From the NCBI GenBank assembly GCA_963726785.1, contig CAVSDJ010000008.1, positions 372,001-436,000 on the forward strand: 64,000 nucleotides of DNA, written 5' to 3'. The translations under genes and the position numbers were made by a program. Of this stretch, positions 43,916-53,868 are shown piece by piece; position 1 is the first letter of the stretch; each line of letters starts with the position of its first letter. Under the pieces are notes generated by a model. It had not been told where the DNA came from and did not search any database. It saw only the letters and a program-made list of their open reading frames with translations. The stretch is from DATEKX01 sp963726785. GTDB lineage: Bacteria; Acidobacteriota; Blastocatellia; UBA7656.

Positions 43916-46660
43916 TCAATCACCATGCGGATATCTGAGTGAACGGATACCATTGCTTCTTCCAGCCGGAGGAATCGGCAAGTCGTAGGAAAACGCATGC
44001 GCATAGTCATCCTTAACCTTAAACTGCGAAATAGCCCCGTTGAGCTGCTCGCAAAGGCTCACCATAGATTGAATCGTCTGCGCAGTCTCATGAGCACCTG
44101 CGGAGGTCTCAAGCGTAATGCTCGAAATTGTCTGCATTGCCCCGGCAAGATTTGTTGTCACTCTGGCCTGTTCTTCGGACGCTGCTGATATCTCTTCAAT
44201 AAGCTCAGACGATTGGCGCACGGCAGACGATATGTCCTGAAGCGCATGGCTCGCCTGCAAAGCAAGCTGGCTTCCGCCTTTCACTTCACTCATCCCTGCG
44301 TCCATTGCCGCTACGGCCTGTGAAATTTCGCTCTGTATAGCCTTGATGAGGCTTCCCACGTCTCTGGTCGCTCGCGCAGACCTTTCCGCCAGCTTACGTA
44401 TCTCTTCAGCCACCACGCTGAAGCCTACGCCCGCCTCGCCTGCGTGCGCTGCTTCAATCGCGGCATTCAGCGCGAGCAGATTTGTCTGCGCAGCGATGTC
44501 GTCTATTAAATCCATGATCTCGGAAATCTCCAGGCTTCGTGCTCCGAGATGACGCATCTTCTCAGATGTCACCTGGACTGCATTGTCTATTCTGAGCATC
44601 GCCTCAGAGTTGTCTCTCACTGCGCGGTCGCCGTGCTCGGCCATCTCAAGCGCGCGCCGCGCCGCATCCGCCGAAGCATCTGCATTCCTGGATACCTGAC
44701 TCATAGAGGCGGCCATCTCTTCTACCGCGCTCGACGTATTCGTAATCTCGTCAGCCTGCCTTTGCGAGCCGACGGCAATCTGCTCCGCAGCTGCCAGTAT
44801 CTCTGTTGCGCTCGAAGATACGGACAAACCTATGTGCTTGACCTGCGTGAGCATCTTGCTGAAATGATCAAGCATCCTGTTTACGGATTCGATCACCCTT
44901 CCAAGCGTGTCGTCGCCTTCCCTTCCACGTCGAGTCAAATCCCCTTCGGAAACGGATGAAACGATCTCCAGAAACTCCCTCATGCTTTGCTCTAACAATT
45001 CCTGAGCCTGGCGACGCTCTGTAACATCACGCATCACCCCACGAAATCCGTCCGGCTTTCCATCTGCGCCAAGCCTGAGTGAAATGGAAGATTCGACAAA
45101 TCGGTGGCTTCCGTCTTGTCGATTTATCTGATAGCCGAAATCCTGCCTTGGCATAGCCGTCTGATAGACCGCGTTATATGCCTGATAGACCTTTTTTGCT
45201 TCTTCGGCCTCAATATATTCTTTGTGGTTTAAGCCGAGCAGCTCTACAGCCGTGCGCCCCAGAATTTTCGAGACCGCATCGTTGAAGAATACGAGGTTGC
45301 CGGCCAGATCAACTTCGTAATAACCATCTTCTATACTCTCAAGTATAGTCCTGTACTTCTCTTCACTCTCTCTCAACGCTTCTTCCGCACGCCTGCGATT
45401 GAGCGCGCTCGCGATGTTCTGCGAGACGAATGTCAATACTTCCCTTTCAGCTTCGCCAAAGCGAATGCCCTCGTTGTAGCTCTGCACCGCCAGAACACCA
45501 AGCGTCTCATCGCCGACCCTGAGCGGGATGCCGAACCAATCAACAGGCTGGGTTCCAACAATCTCGATCTCGCCTCTCGCTATGATCTCTTTGATTCTGT
45601 CGCGCGAGGCCAGAAGAGGCTCGCCCGTTCTCAACACATACTCTGTCAGCCCTCGCTTCAATTTTCTTGCGACAGGCGCTGAGTCTACTTCATCCACGAA
45701 GTACGGGAAGCTGACGACCTCCGTCTTTTTGTCATAAACAGCAATGAAGAAATTCCCTGCGTACATCAGCTCTGCCACGATTGCATGTATAGCTGAGTAA
45801 AACGACTGCAAATCTTCAACATTATCGGCCTTCTCTGCAATACGGTAGAGCGCGGACTGCAACGCTTCGGCTCGCTTTCGCTCAGTAATATCCGTGTGAA
45901 TCTCGATGCGACCTATCAAATTGCTCTCTTCATCGCCGAAGGAATTTGCGCGAGAAGAGACAGGTATCATTCGCCCGTCGCGCGCGCGCATCTCTGTTTC
46001 ACCCGCCCATAATTCTCCACGGTTTACCGAGTGAAATATCTCTGCTGCCACCCTCGAATCGTTATAAATAAGTGAATGCCCCCCGGATGATTTCAACTCC
46101 TCCGCGCTGTAGCCAAATAATTCCACAAATCTCTTGTTGTAATACTTGCCTCCATTAACTGAATCGGTCACTGATATGGCGTCACTGGAGCTATCTACGG
46201 CTTTAACAACAGCCAGGAGTGATCGCTTCTCTTCTCTTTCCGATTTCAATGTCTCTGATACCTTATCCATCATGAAATTGAAGCGCTCGAAGATCATCCT
46301 GGCCTCATCCCCGCCATGCGCTTCAATACGCATATCAACATTGCCCGATGCTATCTCTTCCATCCCAGCTAAAAAGCTTTTGACTCTGGGTGAAGCAATG
46401 CGAAAGACAACCAGTGCAATCACGCAAAGGACTAAGGCTGATGCAACCGCAACAATTGCGGCAGACACCATAGCAGCAAAACTATCTGAGTTTATATAAA
46501 CCGAAGAAAAAGTTATGGCTCCAAGCAAGACAGCAAACAGTAGAATCAAGACCAAGGTTTTCTTTATTAATGATGTTCCCCAGTTGCTCTTCGAGGAGCG
46601 AAGCATAGTTGGCGGCTCGTTGCTTAGCCTTTCATTCGTGCTACCCGAGACATTTCTCAT
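43916..46660 (-). CDS. Methyl-accepting chemotaxis protein with PAS and GAF sensors
   Basis: A 914-residue receptor. Two close transmembrane helices (about 32-52 and 61-87) leave almost no periplasmic domain, so sensing is cytosolic. Then HAMP (about 88-140), PAS (about 150-270; GYSAEELKSSGGH), GAF (about 275-425; PVDWFGIPLRVGDETLGVLAVQ), a second PAS (about 430-560; DGYYEVDLAGNLVFFNDAVSKILG), a short HAMP-like linker and the signalling hairpin with tip IDDIAAQTNLLALNAAIEAA. No C-terminal NWETF-type tether. GAGGA lies 9 nt before the ATG. First gene of the che operon. Confidence 0.93.
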   Translation of the reverse strand: MRNVSGSTNERLSNEPPTMLRSSKSNWGTSLIKKTLVLILLFAVLLGAITFSSVYINSDSFAAMVSAAIVAVASALVLCVIALVVFRIASPRVKSFLAGMEEIASGNVDMRIEAHGGDEARMIFERFNFMMDKVSETLKSEREEKRSLLAVVKAVDSSSDAISVTDSVNGGKYYNKRFVELFGYSAEELKSSGGHSLIYNDSRVAAEIFHSVNRGELWAGETEMRARDGRMIPVSSRANSFGDEESNLIGRIEIHTDITERKRAEALQSALYRIAEKADNVEDLQSFYSAIHAIVAELMYAGNFFIAVYDKKTEVVSFPYFVDEVDSAPVARKLKRGLTEYVLRTGEPLLASRDRIKEIIARGEIEIVGTQPVDWFGIPLRVGDETLGVLAVQSYNEGIRFGEAEREVLTFVSQNIASALNRRRAEEALRESEEKYRTILESIEDGYYEVDLAGNLVFFNDAVSKILGRTAVELLGLNHKEYIEAEEAKKVYQAYNAVYQTAMPRQDFGYQINRQDGSHRFVESSISLRLGADGKPDGFRGVMRDVTERRQAQELLEQSMREFLEIVSSVSEGDLTRRGREGDDTLGRVIESVNRMLDHFSKMLTQVKHIGLSVSSSATEILAAAEQIAVGSQRQADEITNTSSAVEEMAASMSQVSRNADASADAARRALEMAEHGDRAVRDNSEAMLRIDNAVQVTSEKMRHLGARSLEISEIMDLIDDIAAQTNLLALNAAIEAAHAGEAGVGFSVVAEEIRKLAERSARATRDVGSLIKAIQSEISQAVAAMDAGMSEVKGGSQLALQASHALQDISSAVRQSSELIEEISAASEEQARVTTNLAGAMQTISSITLETSAGAHETAQTIQSMVSLCEQLNGAISQFKVKDDYAHAFSYDLPIPPAGRSNGIRSLRYPHGD

Positions 46661-46775
46661 AAAGAGCAGTTCCTCATTTTAGATTTCGAAGACAAATAAC
46701 CAGAACTGGCCAGGAGCCGAGAGTAGGGGCAAAGGAAGGGAGCGCCAAAACATCGAGAAGCACCAGGTTGGTTTT

Positions 46776-46803
46776 ATTATGCTGATAACAAATGTCCAGT
46801 CAA
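46776..46803 (-). promoter_or_regulatory. Candidate sigma-70 promoter of the chemosensory operon
   Basis: On the minus strand: TTGACT (46803-46798), 16-nt spacer, CATAAT (46781-46776). The start would give a leader of about 110 nt before the mcp gene. The surrounding 46661-46951 contains no gene that I can support. Confidence 0.55.
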
Positions 46804-46951
46804 TACTATTTTATATTTTCCAGGTGTACAGGCAGCGCGAGTAAAGCATCAACCAAATCACTGATACCTTTGACACGCAATGACGAAGAGAAAGAATATA
46901 CAATTTATAATTTTCGTTATCAGATGCACGCGTCTTTTGATATGCATCTTG

Positions 46952-46990
46952 AAAAGAAAAAGGCGAGCAAGTTGCTCGCCTTTTTCTTTT
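46952..46990 (-). terminator. Intrinsic terminator of the ccs operon
   Basis: On the minus strand, GGCGAGCAA pairs with TTGCTCGCC, followed by TTTTTCTTTT. The AAAAGAAAAA on the other side extends the stem and makes it work in both directions. It lies 22 bp past the end of the CcsA reading frame. Confidence 0.92.
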
Positions 46991-47011
46991 CAACTTATTG
47001 TCAAAATCTCA

Positions 47012-48570
47012 TCACACGCCAGCGTATGAATGAAGACCAGGTAGAAGGAAACTTACGCCCAGCCAGGTGAAAATCACCAGCGCAAAGCCCAATAGCGCAA
47101 AGTATGCGCTGCGTCGTCCGCGCCAACCATGCGCGATGCGTGTGTGCAGGAATCCCGCATAAGCCATCCACGCGACAAGCGCGCCTACTTCTTTGGAATC
47201 CCATCCCCAATACCTTCCCCAGGACTCGTTCGCCCACACGGCTCCTGTTATCAGCAAAAGTGACAACAGCGGGAATGCTACGCCAACAGTTCTATATAAA
47301 AGACCGTCCATGAGTCTTCAACTCCGGCAGCGAAGTATTTACCTCGTCACGCTTCCAAGCGAATAACGAAACCAGAAACAGCGCAACAAACAATCCGATC
47401 AAGCTCCCAAATTCAACCGGATTAGAGTACACGCTCGTCTTCAAAGCGGCGCTGTTCTCCTGAGTCCATTCCTGAGCCCTTTGCACACTGATCTGCACAG
47501 GCTCCGACTGACTCGCCAGCCGCTCTGTAAATGCAGTATATTCCCGCGCGGGTATATGAGACACAGGGTTGTCAAGATTCTTGATCTGGAAGAACAGCAT
47601 TATCAAAACGAGCGCCTGCAACACGGTAGCGCCCCTGAATAACTTCCACCCCCACGACCTGGCTTTGTCATCCGCTTTCCAGTAATCCATTGCGAACAGC
47701 GCCAGAGAACCCGAGAAGCATCAAGAGCATCACAACCATCAACGGCCCCACATACGGCAACTCTGTACGGATCAGTTGAGAGCCCCCTCCTAAAAACAGA
47801 TTGACCGTATACTCGCCATGAAAAGGAACGGCGTATGAGCCGATGGTCAAAAATATGAGTAATCCATAAAGCACGACCGCTATCGCAACGGCTTCGGATC
47901 TGATGCCGTCCTTGAGTAGATACGCGAATGCAAGCCCAAAGCTCACAAGGCAGACTCCATAACCGACTGTCGCTATCGAAACGTGAATCGGTCGCCAGTA
48001 GCTATCGAGTATCGGCATCAGCGTGTTATGGCCACTGCCAAGCATCATGCCTAAAGCCAGAATGACTACAATTATTGGCATCGAGAGCGCGCCCAGAACC
48101 CTGTACTTGGGCTTGCGAATTAAAACCAGCGTCGTCAGCCCCGCGCCCGCACAGAACCCCAGCGTCAACGCATAGAGATTGTCCAGCGGATAATAACGCC
48201 AGACCCCGTTAATACCGTCCTTCCAACCTTCCTTGTCCCCGGCCTCGACCCATCGAATCATCCAGCCTGAAAGGTTGAAAGCGTATCCCATCACCGTCGT
48301 AATCAGACTGAGCCTATCCAGCACCTGCTCTTTGACGAACAGATTCGTCACGAGCAACACCGCCGCGCAGATGTAGCTGATGAGCGCCAGCATTGTTAAC
48401 GCATCGCCGGTCAAAAAACCTACGGGTCTCCCCACGTAGATTCGCGCAAGTACGAAAAATGCGGCGAGCGCTATCGGCGCAAATATAGGCCAGAGTCCAA
48501 CGACTTTCTCCGGTAAACTCAACTCCAGTTCCGGCATTACCGATTCTTCGCGTTTAATTGCTCTACTCAT
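47012..48570 (-). CDS. ccsA: System II cytochrome c biogenesis protein CcsA, frame-disrupted
   Basis: Three overlapping frames (47668-48570, 47292-47690, 47012-47311) appear to be one CcsA of about 518 residues. The first holds the N-terminal helices up to RPIHVSIATVGYGVCLVSFG; the last holds the haem-handling WWD region WANESWGRYWGWDSKEVGALVAW and the end GLHSYAG. At the first junction one surplus G in GGG would turn LLGFSGAVRNG into a normal helix LLGSLALFAMDYW; at the second, one surplus A would give PELKLMDGLLYR. Compared with usual CcsA there is an insertion of about four helices before LDGLLYR. ATGA overlap with resB. Confidence 0.75.
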
Positions 48571-50127
48571 TTATTTGATCCTCCTCCTGTCACAGATTGC
48601 ACCAGGGTATTGAATCTGGCCTCGAAAGCGGGCCTGTTGCGATTGGTGTTGCCACCGAAATAAACTCGCGACCCTTTGTCGTCCGGCTCTATCACCGCCC
48701 AAATTCTCTGATGCGAGAAGAAAAAGACGCCGCTCAATGCCAGCACCAATAGCGTGAAGCCTATGTAAACCGGCACGCGGCCCGGGTCGTATTGAATCGT
48801 CAGCGTGTGGGTGTAAGATACTTTCTCGAAATCCTTGAGCAGCACTTTGTTGCCGTTCACCAGCAACTTATTGTCTACCCCTTCCTGCTGAGCCCTTTCA
48901 TCCGCCTTGCTCAACAATTCTGTCGCCGCTTGCGGGCCGAGCGCCAGCGCCGTCTGCTGCTTGCCATCCGGCCCCGTGATATTCAGTTGAGCCACGGGCT
49001 TATTGTAATCGCGCGAAACGGTGGCGAATCCCGATTCGGTTATCTCAAAGTCGGCAAAAAACTCTACGAAGCTGACGGTGCCGATGCCGGGCACGTCCAC
49101 AGAACCATTACGTAGTATCTTTGCGGTAGCAGACTGGCCTCCGGCAACAGGCTCGAAGCTCACGGTGATTTCACGCGCGTTTCCAATCGGCAAGAACTGC
49201 GATTGAAAGAAGCGATAGCCCCGATAATCCCCGACGTTGTTCAGGTGGACGAGCAAATCCTTGCGCACATCTCCATCTTTTATAGTTATGGAACTCAGCC
49301 AGTCAATCGTGTTCTGCGCCTCAAGGCCGCCTTCAGGTCGAATCAGCTTTTGCTGTATGTCGCGACATTCGATTTCAAACGGAAGAATTGCCGCGCCTTC
49401 AACGGGACCCAGTAAAACTATCTTGAAGCGTGATGAACTGCTTCGACGACTTGCCTGGCCTGATCTCCATCGAGCCGCCCACCCCATAACGACTGGTCAA
49501 AAACCCGCCCGTGAAGATCGTCAGCAATGCCACATGGACGACATAAGCCCCCAAACGATTCCAGACGCTTCGCTGCGCGAATACGGTGATTCGATTATTC
49601 TCTTCACTGACGCGCGCGCGGAAACCGAGCTTGCGCCAGGCAGCGCGCACACGTTCTGCCATCGCTTGAGGCTTCTCTCTTTCTTCCGATTCATCGACAA
49701 ACATCTGCGCCGATATGAATTTTGGCGATGCGGTCAACTTCGGCTTGATTACATACTGCCAGGCTGCCGGAAAACGATCTATCGAGGCAAGAATTATGTT
49801 AAGGCCGGTAATGGCGAGCAGCACTGTGAAGTACCGCGCGTGATATATGTCTATGAGGTTCAGCTTCCGATAAATCAATTGCTGCGCAGGCGTGATTGCC
49901 TGAAAGTATTGCTGAAAGCCCTCGACATTTATCTGCCTGATTAACATTCCGATAATGCAGCAAGTCAGCAAAAGCCCCAACATCACCAAGCCGAAGCGCA
50001 CAGAGCTTAAAAGGCCCAGGACTTTGTCGAGTGGCGATTCGCTTTTCTTCGCAGCAATTTTGACCGTTGGAGCAGCAACAGGCGTAGCCTGAGCTTCAGT
50101 GTTCATTTCCGATTCGCTCGTTGACAT
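48567..50127 (-). CDS. resB: System II cytochrome c biogenesis protein ResB, frame-disrupted
   Basis: Two overlapping frames, 49399-50127 and 48567-49487. The first carries the Ala/Pro-rich N-terminus and three helices (SVRFGLVMLGLLLTCCIIGML; FTVLLAITGLNIILAS; AYVVHVALLTIFTGGFL). The second carries the large periplasmic domain (FEIECRDIQQKL, IDWLSSITI) and last helix VPVYIGFTLLVLALSGVFFFSHQRIW. One missing base in or next to GGGTCCC near 49405 separates QFITLQDSFTG from PVEGAAILPFEIEC. ResB with CcsA carries haem to the periplasm and ligates it to CxxCH apocytochromes. Confidence 0.8.
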
Positions 50128-50307
50128 ATTCTTACCTGATATTCGGGCGTGTAAAACTTTAATTCAATTAAGACTGTTCCTACCAGATCAATGAAATTCT
50201 ACAAGTGCCTTTCTGACCTGTCAACGAATCGCCTGCGCTGAATGCCGAGAGTATGTTGTACTACTGTTATATTTGCTCACACACTCTTCTCACGCAGCGA
50301 CCCCGTA

Positions 50308-51028
50308 TCATTTTTTCGGCTCCGAAGGTCTTAACTCGACCCTGCTCGACAACGCTCGCGGATTACTCTCAAGCAGATTCACAACCACATCCGCAACATC
50401 CTCAGGCAGCAGTTTCCAGGTAGTAGACTGGATCTTGTTGCCCGCTCCGGCCAAAGCTTGTGTTGACCGAACCCGGCATGACATAACTCACGCGTATGTG
50501 ATCGTAACGAACTTCCTGCATCAAAGCTTCCGAAAATCCTATCAGCCCGAACTTGGAAGCGCAGTATGCCGCCCCGCCCGCAAATGCCTGTTTGCCCGCA
50601 AGGCTCCCGATGTTGATGATGTAGCCTCCTCCGCGCGCTTTCATTAAGGGTAGAGCTTCGTGGCAGCAGTAAAATACTCCGGAAAGATTCGTCTCTATCG
50701 TTGCATTCCATTCTTCGACAGGCATCTGTTCTACAAAGCTATGCGAGCCGATTCCTGCGTTGTTGATCAATATGTCAACTCCGCTGAGTGCCTCGGCAGC
50801 AGACGCAAACATCGAGCGCACCTGCTCATAATCCCCGACGTCCGAGGCGTCGCCCTTGATTTTTTCGCCGTACTCTTGAGCAAGCTCATTTATTGTCCGT
50901 TCCACCTCTTCCTTCTTGCGCGCGCAAATGAAGACCGAAACGCCTCGCTCAAGTAACGCTCGCGTTATCGCAAGTCCAATCCCGCGAGTGCCCCCTGTCA
51001 CAATTGCGTTCTTCCCTTCCAGGCTCAT
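50308..51028 (-). CDS. SDR-family oxidoreductase, frame-disrupted near the end
   Basis: Classical short-chain dehydrogenase of about 240 residues. Cofactor motif VTGGTRGIG, NNAGIG, catalytic Ser in NIGSLAG and YCASK. The annotated frame ends YYLETAA, but shifting one base at about 50432 continues TWKLLPEDVADVVVNLLESNPR and ends PSEPKK at the TGA at 50308, a normal SDR C-terminus. Start ATG 51028 puts the Rossmann fold close to the N-terminus (GTGGAG about 11 nt upstream). Substrate unknown; FabG-like. Confidence 0.8.
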
Positions 51029-51185
51029 GTGCTTTGATACTCCACTTCTTGCTCGACACTTGGCGAAAAACAATCAATCCGAATATCGAAAATCGAAAAA
51101 GGCAATAAATACACTTCGTTATCAGACCCTTGCGGGCTTCAGTCACCGTGATGCGCAGCCTCTAAGGATCAAAATAGCTCTGGAA

Positions 51186-51776
51186 TCAGCCGATGAAAGA
51201 ATACCCCAGACGACGAGCCAGGCGGTAGATCAGAGGTATGGGCAGACCTACTACATTGAAGTAATTGCCTGCCACCTCTTCGACAAAAAGGCTGCCCAGG
51301 CCCTGTATCCCATAAGCCCCTGCCTTGTCCATAGGCTCGCCGCTGCTCACGTACCACTCTATCTCTTTGTCCGTGAGTTGCGCGAATCGAACCAGCGTCT
51401 TGTCGTAATCCGCAACCTCGCGCCGCGTAGCTATATCGTAAAGAGCCACGCCCGTCATCACAGCATGCCAGCGACCAGATAGCTGCCTCAGCATCTGCTC
51501 GGCATCCTCTTCATTCTCGGGCTTGCCCATCACTCGACCATCGAGTACTACTATAGTATCCGCGCCGATTACAAGTCCCGACTCGCGTTTGCGGGCCACT
51601 GTGATAACTTTAGCGCGCGCCAACCGTATGATATAATCCGGGGGTGCCTCATCAACATGAAGCCGTTCTTGAATATCGCTTGGCGCAATCTCGAACTCGA
51701 CCCCTATGGTCTTCAGCAGTTCGGCGCGCCGAGGCGAAGATGAAGCTAAGATTATTGTTGTATTTTTTTCCGGCAT
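51186..51776 (-). CDS. maf: Maf-family nucleoside triphosphate pyrophosphatase
   Basis: A 196-residue Maf/YhdE-like enzyme hydrolysing non-canonical or dTTP/UTP-type nucleotides. N-terminal signature IILASSSPRRAELL, then VIGADTIVVLDGRVMGKPEN, SGRWHAVMTGVAL and the terminal GSLFVEEVAGNYFNVVGLPI. I prefer ATG 51776, three residues before the conserved strand, although the frame is open to ATG 51830; neither has a strong ribosome-binding site. Confidence 0.9.
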   Translation of the reverse strand: MPEKNTTIILASSSPRRAELLKTIGVEFEIAPSDIQERLHVDEAPPDYIIRLARAKVITVARKRESGLVIGADTIVVLDGRVMGKPENEEDAEQMLRQLSGRWHAVMTGVALYDIATRREVADYDKTLVRFAQLTDKEIEWYVSSGEPMDKAGAYGIQGLGSLFVEEVAGNYFNVVGLPIPLIYRLARRLGYSFIG

Positions 51777-51875
51777 CTTGATTTGTCTTACGAACGATGG
51801 GGCTTTTATGGTTCTGGCTGAATCAGTCATGACGCCCGATTTCAGCTTAGATTCTCTTTAATTTGGAGGTTTCCT

Positions 51876-53378
51876 TTGCGCCGCAAAATATCGCTGTTTC
51901 TTATCGTGGCATTCATAGCCGCTCTCTCAGTTCTTAACAATGGATGCTCACAATCAGAACCATCCGATTCGGATGATACGAACGTGAGCTTCGATCTAAA
52001 CGAACCGAAAATCAAAGAGCGATTGGGCAAGGACGACGGTTACGCCTTCGCCATAATGTACGGCGCCGATGTTCACGGCAGCCTTGAAACCTGTGGCTGA
52101 CCGAGCCACCCCATGGGTGGACTGGCACGGCGTGTCAGCTATATCAAAGCATTCAAATTGAGGTCGAACCTGGAGGTTCCGGCTCTCTTCGTTGACGCGG
52201 GCAATTTGTTCACCGATGACCGCTTTTCCGCTGACCGACTTCCCGCTGAGGTTATGACAAAAAACAAGTGGGTAGTCAAGGGCTATGGAGATTTTCATCA
52301 CGACGCGGCTAACATCAGCTATAGCGATCTGCCATACGTTCGTGAACTCTTAAAGAAGGATGGATTCGATAGTCGGGTCGAAGAAAATCCGTTCATCGCG
52401 CGTCTCGTGTCGGCCAATATCCAGCCAACAGATGATCAGCACAGAGCGCCCAATCCTTATTTCATTCGCGAAATTACGCTCACGCGCGGCGTTCCCGGCA
52501 AGAAGTTAAAAATAGGCATAGTCGGTTTCACGGAAGGCAAACCAACCGGCCCCAATCAGTACGAGTTCCTCTATGCAGGCTATCGAATCGAAGACCCCTT
52601 CGAAGCCGCTAAAAAAATCATTCCTGAGCTGAAGCAGAAAGTTGATTTCATCATCGCGCTCGCCTATATGCCTCAGGATATGACTCAACGGCTTGCGACC
52701 GAAAATCCTGACATTGATACGATAATCGCCGCGCGACAGGTCAGCAATCAAAACGAAGTGCAGCACTTCAATCGCGCGACAATTACCTATGCCTTCAATC
52801 AGACCAAATACCTCGGCGATTTGCGCGTCTATATGCGCGAAGACGGAAGCATCGAAAATCAGGTGAATCGTTTCATCGGCTTAGACTCAGACATCCCTGA
52901 TGATCCGGGCGCGGTCGAGACAGTTACGGCGGCTCACACCGAATTCACCAATTTGCAGAAGGAGGAGATGCATTCCAACCCTCCGCCTCCTGCAATGCAA
53001 AACATCTCGTCCGATTCTCTTTATGTGGGCGCGGCGACCTGTGCCGCCTGTCACTCCGAACAGTATTCGATTTGGGAAAAGAGCGGCCACGCGCACGCAA
53101 TGGCTACGCTCGAAAGAAAGAATCAGCAGTTTGACAACGAATGTGTTCGCTGCCACGTAGTCGGGTTCGAGAAGGGCGGATTTCAAACGCTTCTTACCAC
53201 TCCGCAACTCGCCAACGTTCAGTGCGAAGCGTGCCACGGCCCGGGCCGCGCGCACGCAACAGCGCCTGCTAAAGGTTATGGGTTTATGGCAACCCCTGAC
53301 GGTTGCGTCGGGTGTCATACACTGCCAAACAGTCCCGATTTTAACTTCGAGACTTACTGGCCGAGGATTAAACATTAG
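51876..53378 (+). CDS. Metallophosphatase-tetrahaem cytochrome with in-frame UGA (Sec?)
   Basis: Two ORFs in the same frame, 51876-52100 and 52113-53378, are separated only by TGA at 52098-52100. Read through, they form one 500-residue protein: signal/lipobox (LSVLNNGCSQ), a 5'-nucleotidase-like metallophosphatase part (MYGADVHGSLETCG-U-PSHPMGGLARR, ALFVDAGNLFTDD, VGFTE, VDFIIALAYM), then a cytochrome c554-like tail with four haem motifs CAACH, CVRCH, CEACH and CVGCH. Family members that I recall have Cys at the UGA position (E-P-C-G-C...GGLARR). A hairpin with CCACCC/GGGTGG starts 6 nt after the UGA. TTG start behind GGAGGT. A simple TGC-to-TGA mutation is the alternative. Confidence 0.75.
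52098..52125 (+). promoter_or_regulatory. In-frame UGA with downstream stem-loop (putative bSECIS)
   Basis: UGA at 52098-52100 followed by CC-g-AG-CCACCC-cat-GGGTGG-a-CT-GG (52101-52125): a 6-bp stem with a CAT loop, extended by two 2-bp steps with single bulges. Bacterial SECIS elements lie just 3' of the Sec codon within the coding sequence. The 3-nt loop lacks the usual loop G, so support is partial. Confidence 0.4.
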
Positions 53379-53387
53379 CGACAGGTA

Positions 53388-53780
53388 ATGCTCACCAACC
53401 TGATAAAGCTGCTGCCCAAAATGCTTCGCCAGGTCGGCGACACGGATGAAGCGCGCCAGCACGCCGTCTTTGCGGCATGGACGGCAGCCGTAGGCAGTCA
53501 GGTGCGCAAAGTAACCATGCCCGTTCGCCTCGAAAGAAAGACGCTCGTAGTCGCGGTCGCCGATGACAACTGGCGCACCCAATTGAGGAGGATGAGCGGG
53601 CAGGCTCTCTTCAAACTGAACTCGTTGCTCGGCGCTCCCACCGTTACCACAATCGAGTTCGTTATCAATCCCGATTTGATCGTGCACGAAACAAACAGCC
53701 TTCACGAAATAAAGTTCATCGCCCCCGACCAGCAGGCGCTGCCTCTTAAAAGCGGACGCAGAGAGAATCCCCGATCCTGA
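53388..53780 (+). CDS. DciA-like (DUF721) protein
   Basis: A 130-residue protein with the DUF721/DciA pattern: AVFAAWTAAVGSQVRKVTMPVRLERKTLVVAVADDNWRTQLRRM (given in part) and QALFKLNSLLG. DciA loads the replicative helicase DnaB in most bacteria lacking DnaC. The KH-like domain fills residues about 10-95; the tail is variable. It follows the cytochrome gene by 9 bp. Confidence 0.8.
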   Translation: MLTNLIKLLPKMLRQVGDTDEARQHAVFAAWTAAVGSQVRKVTMPVRLERKTLVVAVADDNWRTQLRRMSGQALFKLNSLLGAPTVTTIEFVINPDLIVHETNSLHEIKFIAPDQQALPLKSGRRENPRS

Positions 53781-53868
53781 GATCCGAGATGCCTTTCTGC
53801 GCGCCGCCGGAAAATGTCTCGAAAGAAGGGCGAAATGACCGCTACCGAAAAAGTGAATCCCGAAAAAG

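Noticed and set aside
47012..48570. Three separate overlapping genes for CcsA parts
   Set aside because: Single-base corrections at both junctions give continuous, natural membrane helices, and neighbouring genes show the same kind of indel.
52098..52100. TGA as an ordinary stop ending a 74-residue lipoprotein
   Set aside because: The same frame stays open for another 420 codons and completes a known domain; the motif is cut in its middle.
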